A DNA stretch of 64,000 nucleotides. Origin: Petrosia ficiformis (Eukaryota > Porifera > Demospongiae > Haplosclerida > Petrosiidae). Below are positions 34,182 through 45,634 of this stretch, in pieces. The position numbers and the translations under genes are program-made. Every line of letters begins with the position of its first letter. Position 1 is the stretch's first letter. The notes under the pieces are model-generated. The model saw nothing but the letters and a program-made list of their open reading frames with translations, was not told the DNA's origin and made no database searches. Location of the stretch: positions 53,113,746 through 53,177,745 of the forward strand of contig OX345636.1 in NCBI GenBank assembly GCA_947044365.1, read 5' to 3'.

Positions 34182-34424
34182 TCTGTACAAATTAAGAGCT
34201 TTCCTTAAGTGTGTTGCATGTGATACTTTAGTCTTGTTAAACTGATCCAGTATAAACAGACCTTGTAAAAGAACCATCATTGTTTTCATTGTTGTGCATC
34301 CTGTCTTGGGTACAGAACAGTAAATAACTTTATGTTTGTCTTCATAGAGCATACGATCCCAATGAACTCTTTCTGTCTTTTGGTGGTAGTGTGAACAATA
34401 TTCCTCTACTTGTGTTTGTTGCCA
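34182..34424 (-). CDS. Orphan carbohydrate-sulfotransferase exon (5'-PSB motif)
   Basis: The exon starts after a CTCTACAG acceptor at 34425 and runs through MLYEDKHKVIYCSVPKTGC and TTMK. CSVPKTGCTTMK is the 5'-phosphosulfate-binding loop of Golgi carbohydrate sulfotransferases (chondroitin/HNK-1 type), preceded by residues typical of that family (EEYCSHYHQK). A possible donor GTTAAT follows at 34181. No other exon of the enzyme (3'-PB loop or C-terminal part) is visible in the window. It is either one exon of a host gene with very large introns or a transduplicated relic. Confidence 0.6.
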
Positions 34425-34564
34425 CTGTAGAGTTAAATTGATATTAAATGTAATTTTTCATATTCGAAGATAATTAAAATATTTACATCATTGCACTCTA
34501 AGAATTAATAGGTTGTTTTAATCCTCGTTTCACTGCAAAAAATAAATCATTTATTGGTTAGTAT

Positions 34565-35142
34565 CACTGTAAAAAGTAATAGGTTATTTTAACCTTGAGT
34601 TGGTTACAGGAGTTTCAGTACAATTGTATAATTTCCTCCATGCTGATTTATTTTTCTTCCGACGTAATGTTTACAAAAGCAAGTCACAGTTCATTTGATC
34701 TTGACTAGTATAAAGTACATATCATAATATGACAAGGCATATGGTAAGAAACATTTAACACAAAGTAGCTATATATATGTAGCATAAAATATTATAGGTA
34801 TAACCTGTAGTGTATTATTAGTATTCCAATTTCAACATCTGCAAAAACAACAAGCTCATTCCAGAGTATTTAATTAATACATGATTTTGTACTAATAAAA
34901 ACATGTGATGTACTTCATAGATATTTGAAGCACATGTATGTAGGGTGATTTACATGTTTAATGTATATGTGTATTGTATTAATTTTGTACTATTCTTTTT
35001 TATGACATGTACTTTATATTAGCTAACTTGTAAACATCATCTCTAGCTAGACAAGAAAGCAGTATTGATTTATATAGTCCCAGCCGGAAGTGAAACTCAT
35101 GTAACCAAATGAGGGTTAAAAATAACCTGATCATTTTTAGTG
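34565..35142. mobile_element. CACTGTAAAAA MITE, full copy
   Basis: CACTGTAAAAAGTAATAGGT and the inverse (ACCTGATCATTTTTAGTG) bound 578 bp. Longer imperfect arms include GGTTATTTTAACC, GAGTTTCA and GTAATGTTTACAAG. Related copies: 23930-24130 and 54407-54975. Confidence 0.65.
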
Positions 35143-35224
35143 TACAGTTCCAAGAAATAGCATGAGTTTCAATTAAGATTGTCACGGCTACATGTACGTA
35201 TGTTAATATAACATAATGTGCACC

Positions 35225-35445
35225 AAGTATTGGAAGGTATAGATTAAATTATGCATGTCTTTGCGGGTTTACAAACCTTTTTGATGGCCATATACAATTA
35301 CATGTACTTTATTTCAAATCTTTGACATGAAATATGAGTAAGCAGCACCTTAAAATTATAGTGATTCAACTATAATTGAATTAGTACAAAGTATCTGAAC
35401 AACCAACTAATTGTTAAATTCTTGCAACTGTATTAACCACATTTT
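35225..35445. mobile_element. Partial copy of the 55060-55400 MITE
   Basis: Shares GGGTTTACAAACC, TTGACATGAAATATGAGTA and CAACTAATTGTTAAAT with 55060-55400, in reverse order. The ends are worn. Confidence 0.5.
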
Positions 35446-35525
35446 AACTAGATGATGTGGTATATGTATATATAATTTTGTGTATCTATAAACCTGTGGT
35501 TTACTTTGATGTTTTGCCATATCAG

Positions 35526-35526
35526 G

Positions 35527-35574
<48 letters not shown>

Positions 35575-35578
35575 ATAC
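35526..35578. repeat. (TA)n microsatellite at gypsy 5' edge
   Basis: TA repeat just before the recognisable 5' LTR. It has probably eroded the LTR start. Confidence 0.85.
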
Positions 35579-35593
35579 ACATATAGCTATAAA

Positions 35594-35832
35594 TAATATA
35601 TATTAGTTTCTTATATTTTAGTTCTCATTTCTTATGGTGTATTGACCTGGGCTGGAGTGTTTTAGGTGTTAGGTTCAACAGTCCCAGGATATTAATCTAT
35701 GTAAATACACTGCACCTGTTTAGTTGGTTAACCTTCTGTGTGACATCATCCTTATTATTCTTTTTGTATAAATATCATGCATGTCTCAATTTAAAAAGAG
35801 ATCTTAATTATTCCAAATTGGAACCTAGTTAC
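35594..35832 (+). repeat. 5' LTR of the gypsy element
   Basis: Shares TTAGTTTCTTATATTTTAG through GGAACCTAGTTAC with 39850-40090. Confidence 0.8.
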
Positions 35833-35858
35833 CTTGGTAGCAGAGGAGGGTTCTACAA

Positions 35859-36437
35859 GTGAACAATATGGCAGAGCGTCATGTCAGCATTCCCAGAGAA
35901 TTCGCTAATAGGGATGCTTGTGAATGGTTCAAAAGATTTGAGATTTGCAGCAAGACAAATAACTGGAGAGATGAAACAAAAGCACTGAAGCTACCTACAT
36001 TGCTGGAAGGAGAGGCTCTTGCAATATGGCTAAAGTTGAGTGAGGAAGAGCAAGGAACATATGAGACGGCCAAGAAGGTTTTGCTAGAGAAAATGACACC
36101 ACCAGAATTTGTAACACTAGAAGAATTTCATAAGAGAACATTAAAACCCAATGAAGCACTATCACTATTCATAAATGACTTGAAGAAATGGCTGGAACAA
36201 GTGATGCCAGGAATTGATGATAATGCTCGAGAACAGCTACTTATCCACCAGTTTATAGCGGGGCTGCCTGAGACCATCGCAATGCAGATCCGAGCAACAG
36301 GAGATGTTAAGAAACTAGCCAGCACTGTGGAAAAAGCTCGATTGTTAATGGCAGTCAGCAACATGGACAGACAGCTGCGATCACAGAAAGAACGAGTGAG
36401 GATGTACGCAAGTTGGAAGGACAGATTGCTAGTTTAA
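35859..36437 (+). CDS. gypsy gag (capsid-like), truncated
   Basis: 192 codons. FKRFEICSKTNNW, the LPTLLEGEALAIWL block and the later FINDLKKWLEQ region have the helical layout of retrotransposon gag capsid. No CCHC zinc knuckle follows; the frame ends after MYASWKDRLLV and continues in another frame, consistent with a frameshift. Confidence 0.7.
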   Translation: MNNMAERHVSIPREFANRDACEWFKRFEICSKTNNWRDETKALKLPTLLEGEALAIWLKLSEEEQGTYETAKKVLLEKMTPPEFVTLEEFHKRTLKPNEALSLFINDLKKWLEQVMPGIDDNAREQLLIHQFIAGLPETIAMQIRATGDVKKLASTVEKARLLMAVSNMDRQLRSQKERVRMYASWKDRLLV

Positions 36438-36529
36438 CAGAACAGATAGCGGTCTTGCAGACAAACTGTGATCGACCTGTGCTACGTTGCTGTAAGGAGT
36501 AAGGCAGCAATTGTTAAGGGACAGATATG

Positions 36530-37026
36530 TGGTGCAGAAGTAGATGATGCTTGACTCTGGATCATCAGTGTCGCTAGTACAACAAGGGGTAATCTCACAA
36601 CCTATGGACGCTACCCATATCCGACCTACACCTTGACTACAGCTAGTAACAGCATCAGGAGAACAGCTAAAGATTGTGGACTACATCAAGGCCGCAGTAA
36701 CACTAGGCAAGTTGAGCACTAAATACCATGACTTTGTTGTTGTTAACAAGCTAGTAGCCCCTGTAATTCTTGGAATGGACTTCCTACAGATTAACGGAAT
36801 AGTCTTGGACTTTGTATCAAGGCCCATAGGGGTCCTTACAAACAAAGATTTTGATACATGTACATCGGACGTTCTGAAACCAATTTTTGATGCAGAGCAT
36901 AAAACAAAAGCCAAAGTATGTGCTGTCACAACAGTAGATGCACAAACGGCAGACATAATTGCACTATACCCAACTTCACCAATTCAACAAGGTTTGAATT
37001 TCCTATTTGCACAAGACCCACCTTAG
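36530..37026 (+). pseudogene. gypsy protease region, frame-broken
   Basis: A retropepsin active-site block (LDSGSSVSLVQ) is readable near 36550. The flap and ILGMDFL (ALGxDFL-type) block lies in the frame starting at 36676. Stop codons separate the parts. Confidence 0.6.
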
Positions 37027-37039
37027 CCGCAGTGATCAA

Positions 37040-39448
37040 CAGACACAAGAGTCTGTTTCGAAATACACCAGGAACAACTAGTGAAGCCTACCACCACATA
37101 CCAACGGCAGGACCACCACTACGTATACCACCCCAATGCATAACAGCACACTATTGAGAGGAAGTGAAACAATAAATCAGGCAAATGTTGGAGCAAGGAA
37201 TCATAGAAAGGAGTAGTAGCCCATGGATGGCACCTGCTGTGTTTGTTTGAAAGAAGACAGGAGAAATCAGGTTGTGTGTCGACTACAGAGAACTGAATAA
37301 AAGAACCACTAAGGAAGGATGCATACCCCCTTCCATTGCCAGATGAGGTCCAAGACAGACTTTCAGGAGCCACAATCTTCTCAACCTTGGATTTGCAGAG
37401 TGGATACTGGCAATTACCAGTACATCCCGAAGACCAGCTTTTGTCCAGGACCAGGTATGGGTTTATATCAATTCAAGAGAATGCCTTTTGGTCTTTCAGG
37501 AGCACCTAGTTCCTTCCAGCGACTGATGGGCAAAATTCTCTATGGCCTCCCCTTTGTCACTATTTACCTAGATGACGTTCTCATTCATTCAAGAACTGAG
37601 GAACAGCACAAGAAACACCTGGAAAAAGTTTTTCAACGTCTACATTATGCTGGACTAACATTAAAAGGACAAAGATGTCACATTGGAATGACCAAGGTAA
37701 CATATCTTGGCCATGTGTTCTCTAAAGCAGGTATGGCCCCAGATCCGCAGAAGATCCAGGCTATCACCTCATGGACAGTGCCACAAGATGTTCATCAAGT
37801 ACGTCAGTTCCTGGGGCTAGCATCATACTACCGGAGATATATTCACCACTTCGCGAACATTGCTCAACCCCTACACAACCTGACTCAAAAGAATGTACCA
37901 TTTGAATGGAATTCTGCCTGTCAAACTGCCTTCGACATCCTCAAGAGGAAATTAACCTCACCACCAGTATTATCATATCCTTGCTTTGATGATTGTGCAT
38001 CCAGCTTTGTCTTACAAACAGATACTAGTGCATATGTTATTGGGGCTATTCTGGAACAAGATGGTCATGTCATTGCTTACACCAGCAGATCAATGACAAA
38101 AGCCGAAAGAAACTACAGTGTTATCCAGAAGAAATATCTGGCAGTTGTACATGCAATGAAACAGTTTCGGCATTATCTATTAGGACGATGCTTCACAGTG
38201 GAAACTGACCATGCTCCATTGCAATGGTTATCAGCCCACAAGATGGAAGGATTACTCTGTAGATGGGCATTAGCAATACAAGAATATGACTTCACACTAT
38301 GGTATCGAAAAGGTTCTCTTAATGGTAATGCAGATGCTTTGTCTAGACAAGTTAACACTAATACTATATATACTCAATGTGCTGTTACTACTACTTCATG
38401 GAAATTGTCTAGACAACACATAAAACAAAAAAAACAGAAAAAGGACAAACATATCAGAGTAATATTCCAGTCGTTACGACGACCCAACTCTACACCTACA
38501 TCACCAAAGTGGTGTCAACAACCACTTCGATGTTACCGTCAACTATGGTCACAATTAAAGTTAATCGAGGGTATTGTTTGCTGTGAATATTCACCCGGAC
38601 CTACTTCAGATGTTACTTCTGTCCCAATCCTTCCTGACAGTATGCATGATGAGTTACTACTACAATATAACAATGAACCTTCGGCTGGTCATTTGGGAGC
38701 AGACAAAACACTTGATCGTCTCAGACAAGTTGCATATTGGGTCAACATGTCAAGAGATGTGGAACGCCATTGTCGAGAGTGTGTCACTTGCCAACGGTCC
38801 GAATTACCATTGCCACAACATGCCCCTATGAATAACATCCCAGTTGGCCGTCCTTGGGAAGTGGTTGCTGCAGACATCCTCGAAGTTCCTCTTTCAGCTA
38901 ATAATAATTGCTACCTTCTAGTAGTACAAGATTATTTCACCAAATGGATCGAAGCAGTTCCAGTACCAAATGAAACAGCAACCAGAATAACATCTGAGTT
39001 AGTTAAACTGTTTTCTGCATTTGGACTACCAAAAATATTACATTTGGATCAAGGTAGAAACTTTGAAAGCACCCTTCTAAGGCAAACACTAGAAGCTTTT
39101 AGAATCAGAAAGACACACACAACGGCATACCATCCCCAAGGAGATGGCATGGTAGAACGTTTTAACCGCTCATTGCTGCAGTTACTTCGCACATACATAG
39201 ACAAACAAGAAGAATGGGAACAGTATCTTCCATTAGTGCTGTATACCTACAGATTGGCCAAACACTCTTCCACAGGTGTATCTCCATTCCTTCTCATGTT
39301 TGGAAGACAACCTACAATGAGAGACATTCCCCCAATCTCATCATTTGACACTGGATCATATCAGAGAGAACTTTTAATGAAACTAGCTGAGTTATATGAC
39401 CTGGTTGAATCTAATGTTGCTCAAGCTGCAAGGGATCAGAAGACATAA
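37040..39448 (+). pseudogene. gypsy pol: RT, RNase H and integrase
   Basis: The start of RT (37040-37440) is spread over several frames: MLEQGIIERSSSPW, RLCVDYREL. From 37440 one long frame runs to 39448, giving FKRMPFGLSGAPSSFQ, the YLDD active site (residues 83-86 of the frame opening at 37319), then RNase H with its first Asp in LQTDTSA. An HHCC domain follows (HLGADKTLDRLR, CVTCQ), then a DDE integrase core (AADILEVP, HLDQGRNFES, GDGMVERFN). A C-terminal WEGRWIIK block continues out of frame at 39500-39650. Confidence 0.8.
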
Positions 39449-39835
39449 CATGACAGCCATACTTCAACAAGAACATTTAAAAAAGGGGACCCAGTTTGGT
39501 TGTCTATCCCTACTGCTGGTAGACTGGAGTACAGGTGGGAAGGAAGGTGGATTATAAAGAGTATTAAGAGCCCACTGCACTTTGAAATCACAGATGGAGA
39601 AAGAACTAGAGTAGTACATATTAACCGGTTGCAACATTGTATCCAACCTATGGAACAACCAATTATGGAAAAAATATGTCTAAGTACAATTTAACACAAG
39701 AGTGGAATGCACCAGAAGTAGACCACATGCTGATTGCTACACGGGGTGTTGAACAAACCCACAGAAAATTCAACATAAACCAGAGAGATATGGTTATGGA
39801 AGTTCGAGGAGGAACTTATTCTAGAGGAGGGCGAA

Positions 39836-40090
39836 TGTGGACAACGTTAATAATATATTTTAGTTTCTTATATTTTAGTTCTCATTTCTTATGGTGTATT
39901 GACCTGGGCTGGAGTGTTTTAGGTGTTAGGTTCAACAGTCCCAGGATATTAATCTATGTAAATACACTGCACCTGTTTAGTTGGTTAACCTTCTGTGTGA
40001 CATCATCCTTATTATTCTTTTTGTATAAATATCATGTATTTCTCATTTTTAAAAAGAGATCTTACTTATTCCAAATTGGAACCTAGTTAC
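39836..40090 (+). repeat. 3' LTR of the gypsy element
   Basis: Begins TGTGGACAACG after the polypurine tract. The end is defined by comparison with the 5' LTR. Confidence 0.75.
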
Positions 40091-40689
40091 ATGGAGTTGT
40101 TTCAGCACTGACTAACAGTTTTAAAATACAAATATATAAAGTGCAATTTGTTAGTTATAGTTTTTCATTAATATCTTTGCTCTATTATAGCTATTCTATT
40201 TGATGGGAATTCCATCAGTTATAACAACTTATCAGGGGAAAGATTTTCATAACAAGTTGAACAAACAGTTGACAGATGGCTTTGGAATCAAGCATTGCCT
40301 CACACACCATACCATCCTCAGGTAAATGTATATTATTAAGTTATGAACATGTATTATACATTATATACAACTGCATATTCAGGCAAACGGCTTAGATGAA
40401 CGTTATAACCAAACACTTGTCAATGTGATATCTAAATACATGCATGAACACAGAGAGACCTGAATGGGATGAGTTTTTAAGTGAAGCTGTTTACAGTTAC
40501 AATACAACTGTGCAGGGGGAGTCAACAAAACATACTCTCTTTGAAGCTGTGTTTGGCTGAAGAGGAAACCTTCCAATTGATTTCAATGTTGCGACCAACT
40601 ATAACCCAGATGAGTGTCTGAAGGGGTTTCCACAAGTAAAAGTTTATTTCAACATCTTGTATAAACATTTTTATACATGTGCAGGCTAA

Positions 40690-41080
40690 GGAAGAAAATG
40701 CTGAGAGAAAAGAAGGAAAGAAATAGAGTCAGCAAACAAAGAGAAAGCCCAGAAAAAACAGAAAGAATACCATGATAGCAAGCATGCCATAGTTGATACA
40801 TTTACAATTGGTTCAATTGTATTCAAGAAGGACTTTAGAGAATGGAAACGAAAGGGTGGAAAGATGGACTACCGCTGGCAGGGTCCATTTGATATTATAT
40901 CTCACTTAGGAAAGGGTCTCTATCGTTTGAAACACAGGGATGAAGACAAGGGGATTTATATTTACAAAATCATGTACTGATCAACAATAACATTATACTT
41001 TTAATGGTAGATAGTTGAGCTTGTTAATGGTTCTCATTTAAAGAAATATTTACCATCACCTCTGTCATCTGATGTAAGTT
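40690..41080 (+). pseudogene. Integrase C-terminal domain, Ginger-like copy 2
   Basis: Readable blocks include TIGSIVFKKDFREWKR, DYRWQGPFDI and GKGLYRLKH. This is the small beta-barrel seen after gypsy/Ginger integrase cores. A VELVNGSHLKKYLPS block follows after an intron-like gap (about 40977-41010). Confidence 0.5.
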
Positions 41081-41443
41081 TAATGAGTGATATCTCATAG
41101 AATACATCTACATGTACCCGTATTTATAGAATTGTGACAATGGATTTCTGTGCAATTCTAATCTTTCTCAAAGTGACAGTCCAAATATTTCAGTTTCTCC
41201 ACTATCCTTCACCACTATACTATTTACAAACTTCTCAATTTCCTTCCACTCCTGATTACAAAACTGTATGGGAATTAACTGCTTACAAAGAGAAGGAAGC
41301 AGTTCAAGAGTTTTATGTTCCAGTATTAAGCTACTTTATACAGACTACTGTAGTATTATAGTAAAACATAAAAGCCAAAAACTTAGCCTCTGAAGCTAGA
41401 CATAAAACTAGACAACCAGAGCTAACACAAATAATGCCTACTA

Positions 41444-42289
41444 TTGATGTGGACACTGGACAGCATTCCAGAGAGTGAGAGCAAAGATAAGATATGGGTA
41501 GACAAATTGACAGAAAATAATGGAAATATACTAGTTAGTGGAAGGTGGTTAAATGACTCTATCATAAATGCTGCACAATGTCTAATCTCGAACAGATTTC
41601 CACGAATCAATGGACTTCAAAATGCAATTTTAGGTCTGTCCATGCATATGAGATCAAAAAGGGGGAGTTTGTGCAAATATTGCATAATGGACATGGACAC
41701 TGTATAACAATATCAACATTATGGATGTCAATCAGGAGTTGAGAATGTGTTCCACAGCCTGGTACCAGCCGTGTCTTAATTCAATTAAGCAGCAAACTGA
41801 AACAATTTTATGCTTGGCACCAGACAAGGCTGAAATCATTCTAAGGTATAGCAATTATAAATTAGTTACAACAGTTCCACTATGTGTGCAATTGCTTCAC
41901 ATATATATAGGTATAAATATTGTCAGTCTCAAAATGGGTCAGCTGAATGTGATTTATTTGCAATTGCTTTTGCATCAGTCAAAGCAAAGCAAGAAGATCC
42001 TAGTTGCTATAATTTCAATCAGCAGACAATGCATGATCATCATCTTCACCAATGTCTGTTGAGAGTTTTTACTGATTTCCCAGTAAGAAGGACAAGCAGG
42101 AAAAATGACAAAGTCTGCCATACTTTTCATGTGCCAATTTACTGTTACTGTAGGATGCCAGACATTTGTGGAATTAAGATGGTGAAGTGTGACAAATGTG
42201 AAAGCCGGTTTCGTGTAGACTGTGTACGAATAAGTAAAGACCAACTAGTAAAGAAGTGTCAACCATGGTACTGTAATGACAGTAATTAG
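41444..42289 (+). pseudogene. Ulp1-like cysteine protease plus PHD finger, Ginger-like copy 2
   Basis: SGRWLNDSIINAAQCLI (about 41541) is the N-terminal signature of Ulp1/C48 peptidases. A catalytic-His block (NGHGHWITIS-like) lies near 41690 and the Gln/Cys block (GSAECDLFAIAFA, with Cys-Asp rather than the usual Asp-Cys-Gly) near 41940. From 42110 a Cys-rich domain follows: YCYCRMPDICG, KCDKCESRF, WYCNDSN. It has PHD spacing, but His is replaced by Arg and the last Cys by Ser. Frame breaks separate the pieces, so it is not functional here. Confidence 0.5.
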
Positions 42290-42542
42290 TTTGGGTTTGT
42301 GTTAACACCTCTTTGCGTTTAATTATTATTACTATTAACTTTTATAAGTCAGAAACACACGTTTTTGTTGAGGGTCCTTGTTTATTTCACAGGGTCCATT
42401 TTTTTCAGGCAAATTAGTTCTGAAGGGCCCTTTTTTGTTAGTAAAAAAGTTCTATGGGGAACAATTTTTGGGGGGGTCCAATTTTGTTATGACAGTCCAA
42501 TTTGTGATTTGCAATTGGATGTGTGTTGCTTCTGTTGGAGTA

Positions 42543-43014
42543 CAGTGAAACCTCCCTTAGCGGACACCTCCTAATAGCGGGCACCTCTCTAAGGAGGACA
42601 CTTTCTTGCAGTCCCAAACACACGTCCATAGACACCCATAGATTGGACACCTCGCTATTCCGTATAGTGGACACATATCCACTCTATATTGCAGACAGTA
42701 TAATAAATTTTTCACAATTATTATTAATTTTGTTATCAAATTATATTATTATTATTGTTACACTATCTTCACTGTATCTGATCTTGAAGTCTAACAATCA
42801 GTGCTTTTAGTCTATCGACATAAACCTTTGGACCATTTCGGAAACACGGATAAATACTGCTCCGCAGAAGAGTTTGCCACAGGCAATAACACTAAAACTG
42901 GTGTTTTTGACAATGTAGGTAAAGATAATAATAAACCTCTGAAATAAGGACACCTCTATAATAAGGACACTTTGATCTGGTCTCAATGGTGTCTGCATTA
43001 TAGAGATTTCACTG
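42543..43014. mobile_element. pogo/Tc1-type MITE, copy 2
   Basis: Same element and same insertion context as 29074-29562, TA-flanked. It was carried by the segmental duplication 28094-30800 / 40091-43500. Confidence 0.75.
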
Positions 43015-43159
43015 TATACGTGTTTGAGGGGTATATTTGGAGATATGTTGTTTCCAGTGGAGTAGGCATGTTTAGTGAATTGGAGGGGTGTGTAATATAA
43101 ATTGGATGAGATCTATTTAGTAATTGGAGGTGTTGTTTCTATTCAATCACAGAAGGAAG

Positions 43160-43455
43160 GCTTACCTTATCACACTTTGTTCTAGCTGTTCATAATCAAA
43201 TGATCGAGGTCTTCTTACTAGTCAGCAGTGAAAGAACTGAAACCGAAGACATTTTTAATCTACAGCCATGCAGTAGATGAAGGTCATATTACTGAAAATG
43301 ATGACAGCATGGTCACTGTACCTCCAACACTGTCTCTTCTAACTAAATCACTCACATCTCAGCTAAGACAATTGATAGACCCCCTTTCTGAAAGCTCTGA
43401 TGGATGTGGTTTTGATTTGTACATTCAATTTTTAGCCAGAAATATATCCTGATAC
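43160..43455 (+). pseudogene. Second copy of the integrase-core-like C-terminus
   Basis: Matches 29810-30770 but lacks the ERLWVDVF...TPIQLY core (deletion near 43205). It reads DEGHITENDDSMV, PPTLSLLTKSL and FDLYIQFLARNIS to a stop at 43450-43452. No MITE is present at GCAGTAGAT. Confidence 0.5.
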
Positions 43456-43497
43456 TTGGACCAGCTGCATGCAATTGCTATATATATGTCACATAAT

Positions 43498-43537
<40 letters not shown>

Positions 43538-45080
43538 AAATTATAATAAATTATACCTCTGTTTTTGTAATATTATTCTTCGTATTACTTGTTCTTCTGT
43601 TCCTCTACGGCTGATATTAACTTTACTTTCTTTGCTCCACAGTTAAGGAAGACTTCTCCTTTATCTATATAAATTAAGCCACCAATATTCAGCCACCACA
43701 TATATTTGGACGCACATTCTCTGAAAATCAGATATTGTTTTGCTTACCAAAAGTAGATGACTTTATAGGGTTATGGTAGTGCTATAATATATGCTTATTA
43801 AATTAGAGATCAGCAGAACAAAGTATGCAAATGCAGAAAGCGAAAATAGAACACTGTCCGACAACACCGAAGTTTGGCTCCTCTAAACTTTTTTGTGCTG
43901 AATCATCAAATTCTGAATGGATCAAAGGTCGGAAGTCTTTATAGAAAATATTGTGCAGTTACACTATAGCTACGTGAAATTGACAACACAGTTACTCTCT
44001 CCTAATTATAAAGCCTGTCGGTTCTTGTTCAACACTAGTTTTGCAGAACTACCCCTTCCCCCATATGCAAAGGGTAGCAGAATCAGCGCTATAGCACTGC
44101 AGAAGGAGTATCTTGTGCATGAACCAGTCTTTCTTTTGTGAATTAAGGCCTCTCAAAGGAAACTGATCTACGAGTATAGAGAGTCTATTTACTTGATGCC
44201 TTTTTCACAATAGTTTTTCTTTTGTTCACAACTTTATGAATAAACGATATATAACTTATAGTCATAAAAAGAGTTGGGAACAAAACTCTTGAATGATAAC
44301 CTGCTACCTGAAATATAAGTGGAAGAATGAAATCATATTGCATTCGCACTATAATAGTAATTTATATTGTTTGGTGTTGTTTATTATAAGATTACAAGAA
44401 CCACACTAAATAGTAAAATAGCATAACTTGCGTTGGGTACTATTATAAGATTACAAGAATCAAATCAGTATATTTATTATAATTATAGTGAATTGTATGT
44501 ATCAAGACTGTCTGCAGCAAAGATAATTGAATGCTTGGATCATGGCAAAGCATTACACTTCTGACAATGGCTACACTACTACACAATATCTGCAACATCC
44601 TGAACACTGTCAAGCCCAGCACAGGAACAGTGCACCCAGATATTACAATTTTCATATGCCACCATATTATCATACATCTCTGGCATTTTACAAAAAGCAT
44701 TACAATTCATATCAAATCAGTTGGCTAGTAGCACGTAGGACAAGGTTTCTTCGTGCCTGAGAACGAATCTGTGGAAATGGCTTTAAAACACACTCTTGCA
44801 GACAACTGTATATATAAATGCTCTCTCATTCTTGTCTGATCAAAGCAGGCTATGGCTTTTAAAATTTAATTGATCCTTCTATTATTAATCTAAATTAATT
44901 ACCATAAAAATAATAATACAATTAATAATAAATGTAAATGAACAGCTATTTATTAAGTAGCTGTAAATTTCTATTAGACTAGTTTCACTAGTAGAGTAGT
45001 ATATAGTAGTATTATAAACAGTTCAACAGTCAGTTCAAGCTAGCAAAGCCTATCATCAGTTCCGTTGTAATCACTTGTAT
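43456..45080. other. Unassigned DNA with a (TA)n tract
   Basis: (TA)n at about 43500-43545. 43866-43920 resembles the last part of the 50196-50435 frame (FGP/S-L-x-F-x-V-L-N), so a shared exon-like fragment is present. The rest shows nothing recognisable. Confidence 0.4.
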
Positions 45081-45634
45081 ACAAGTATGGCTATGAAGAG
45101 ACCAAGAATTAATGCATGGGATCACTTTGCAAAGGATGGAGGGTATGCATCCTGTTTAATTACGAAACGAAATGGAAATTTCTGGTATCGACTTTCTTTC
45201 TGCTGGTCTGTAGAGCTCTTGAGCACGCGTTATTTTACGTGCCATGCTCATTAATTGACCGAGCGAGCTCCCCGAAATGATGTACAACGCATACTCGCGT
45301 AAGTGACACAAACATACTTCGAACCCGTGGGAAAGCAATCAACTTTAAATGCTTTATCCACCAATTGTACACTGGTGAAAGAGCAATTTCAGAGACCACA
45401 ATTACATGTACATCTAAGAAATCAACAAAAAATGTATCAAATTTCAATATTATTTTTATTTTTTTCCTACTCAATACAAGTATAACAAATAGACATTCCA
45501 TTTCAAACCACAAGTGACAAGCTATAGTGCATGGAATATTTTGCAAATTTCTCCAGAATTCGTTTTTTTGTTATGTAGGTTCATATCCTACATGTAGCAT
45601 TCACTGATAAAACATCTAGGGACCATGATTGTCC
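45081..45634 (+). other. Possible BED-finger start of a transposase relic
   Basis: MAMKRPRINAWDHFAKDGG at 45088 resembles the W-D-H-F start of BED zinc fingers found at hAT transposase N-termini. Nothing clear follows. Weak. Confidence 0.2.

Larger units (their letters stand above)
35594..40090 (+). mobile_element. Ty3/gypsy LTR retrotransposon, nearly full length, frame-broken
   Basis: The 5' LTR is about 35594-35832 and the 3' LTR 39836-40090. They differ at only a few positions over about 239 shared bases, indicating fairly recent insertion. The 5' LTR has lost or blurred its first bases next to a TA microsatellite. A primer-binding site (TTGGTAGCAGAGG) directly follows the 5' LTR. A purine-rich tract (AGAGGAGGGCGAA) precedes TGTGGACAACG, the 3' LTR start. 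Order is gag, protease, RT, RNase H, integrase, which is the Ty3/gypsy order. The 3' flank matches the Ginger-like sequence at 28094 onward, so it landed in or beside that copy. Stops and frameshifts between gag and RT make it non-autonomous. Confidence 0.85.
40091..42495 (+). mobile_element. Ginger-like integrase element, copy 2 (5'-truncated, with Ulp1 and PHD parts)
   Basis: It starts within the integrase (GGAGTTGTTTCAGCACTG, equal to 28094) and keeps introns at the same places as copy 1. After the Glu block (LDERYNQTL) come an integrase C-terminal domain (40780-40970), a Ulp1-like protease region and a PHD finger. The end repeats (TTAGTTCTGAAGGGCCC, GGGGTCCAATTTTGTTATGA) match copy 1 at 28965-29035. 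The gypsy element lies directly upstream. Confidence 0.55.

Noticed and set aside
44443..44760. Overlapping frames of 65-85 codons on both strands
   Set aside because: No recognisable domain, no splice context and no repeat relationship. Not enough to call a gene.
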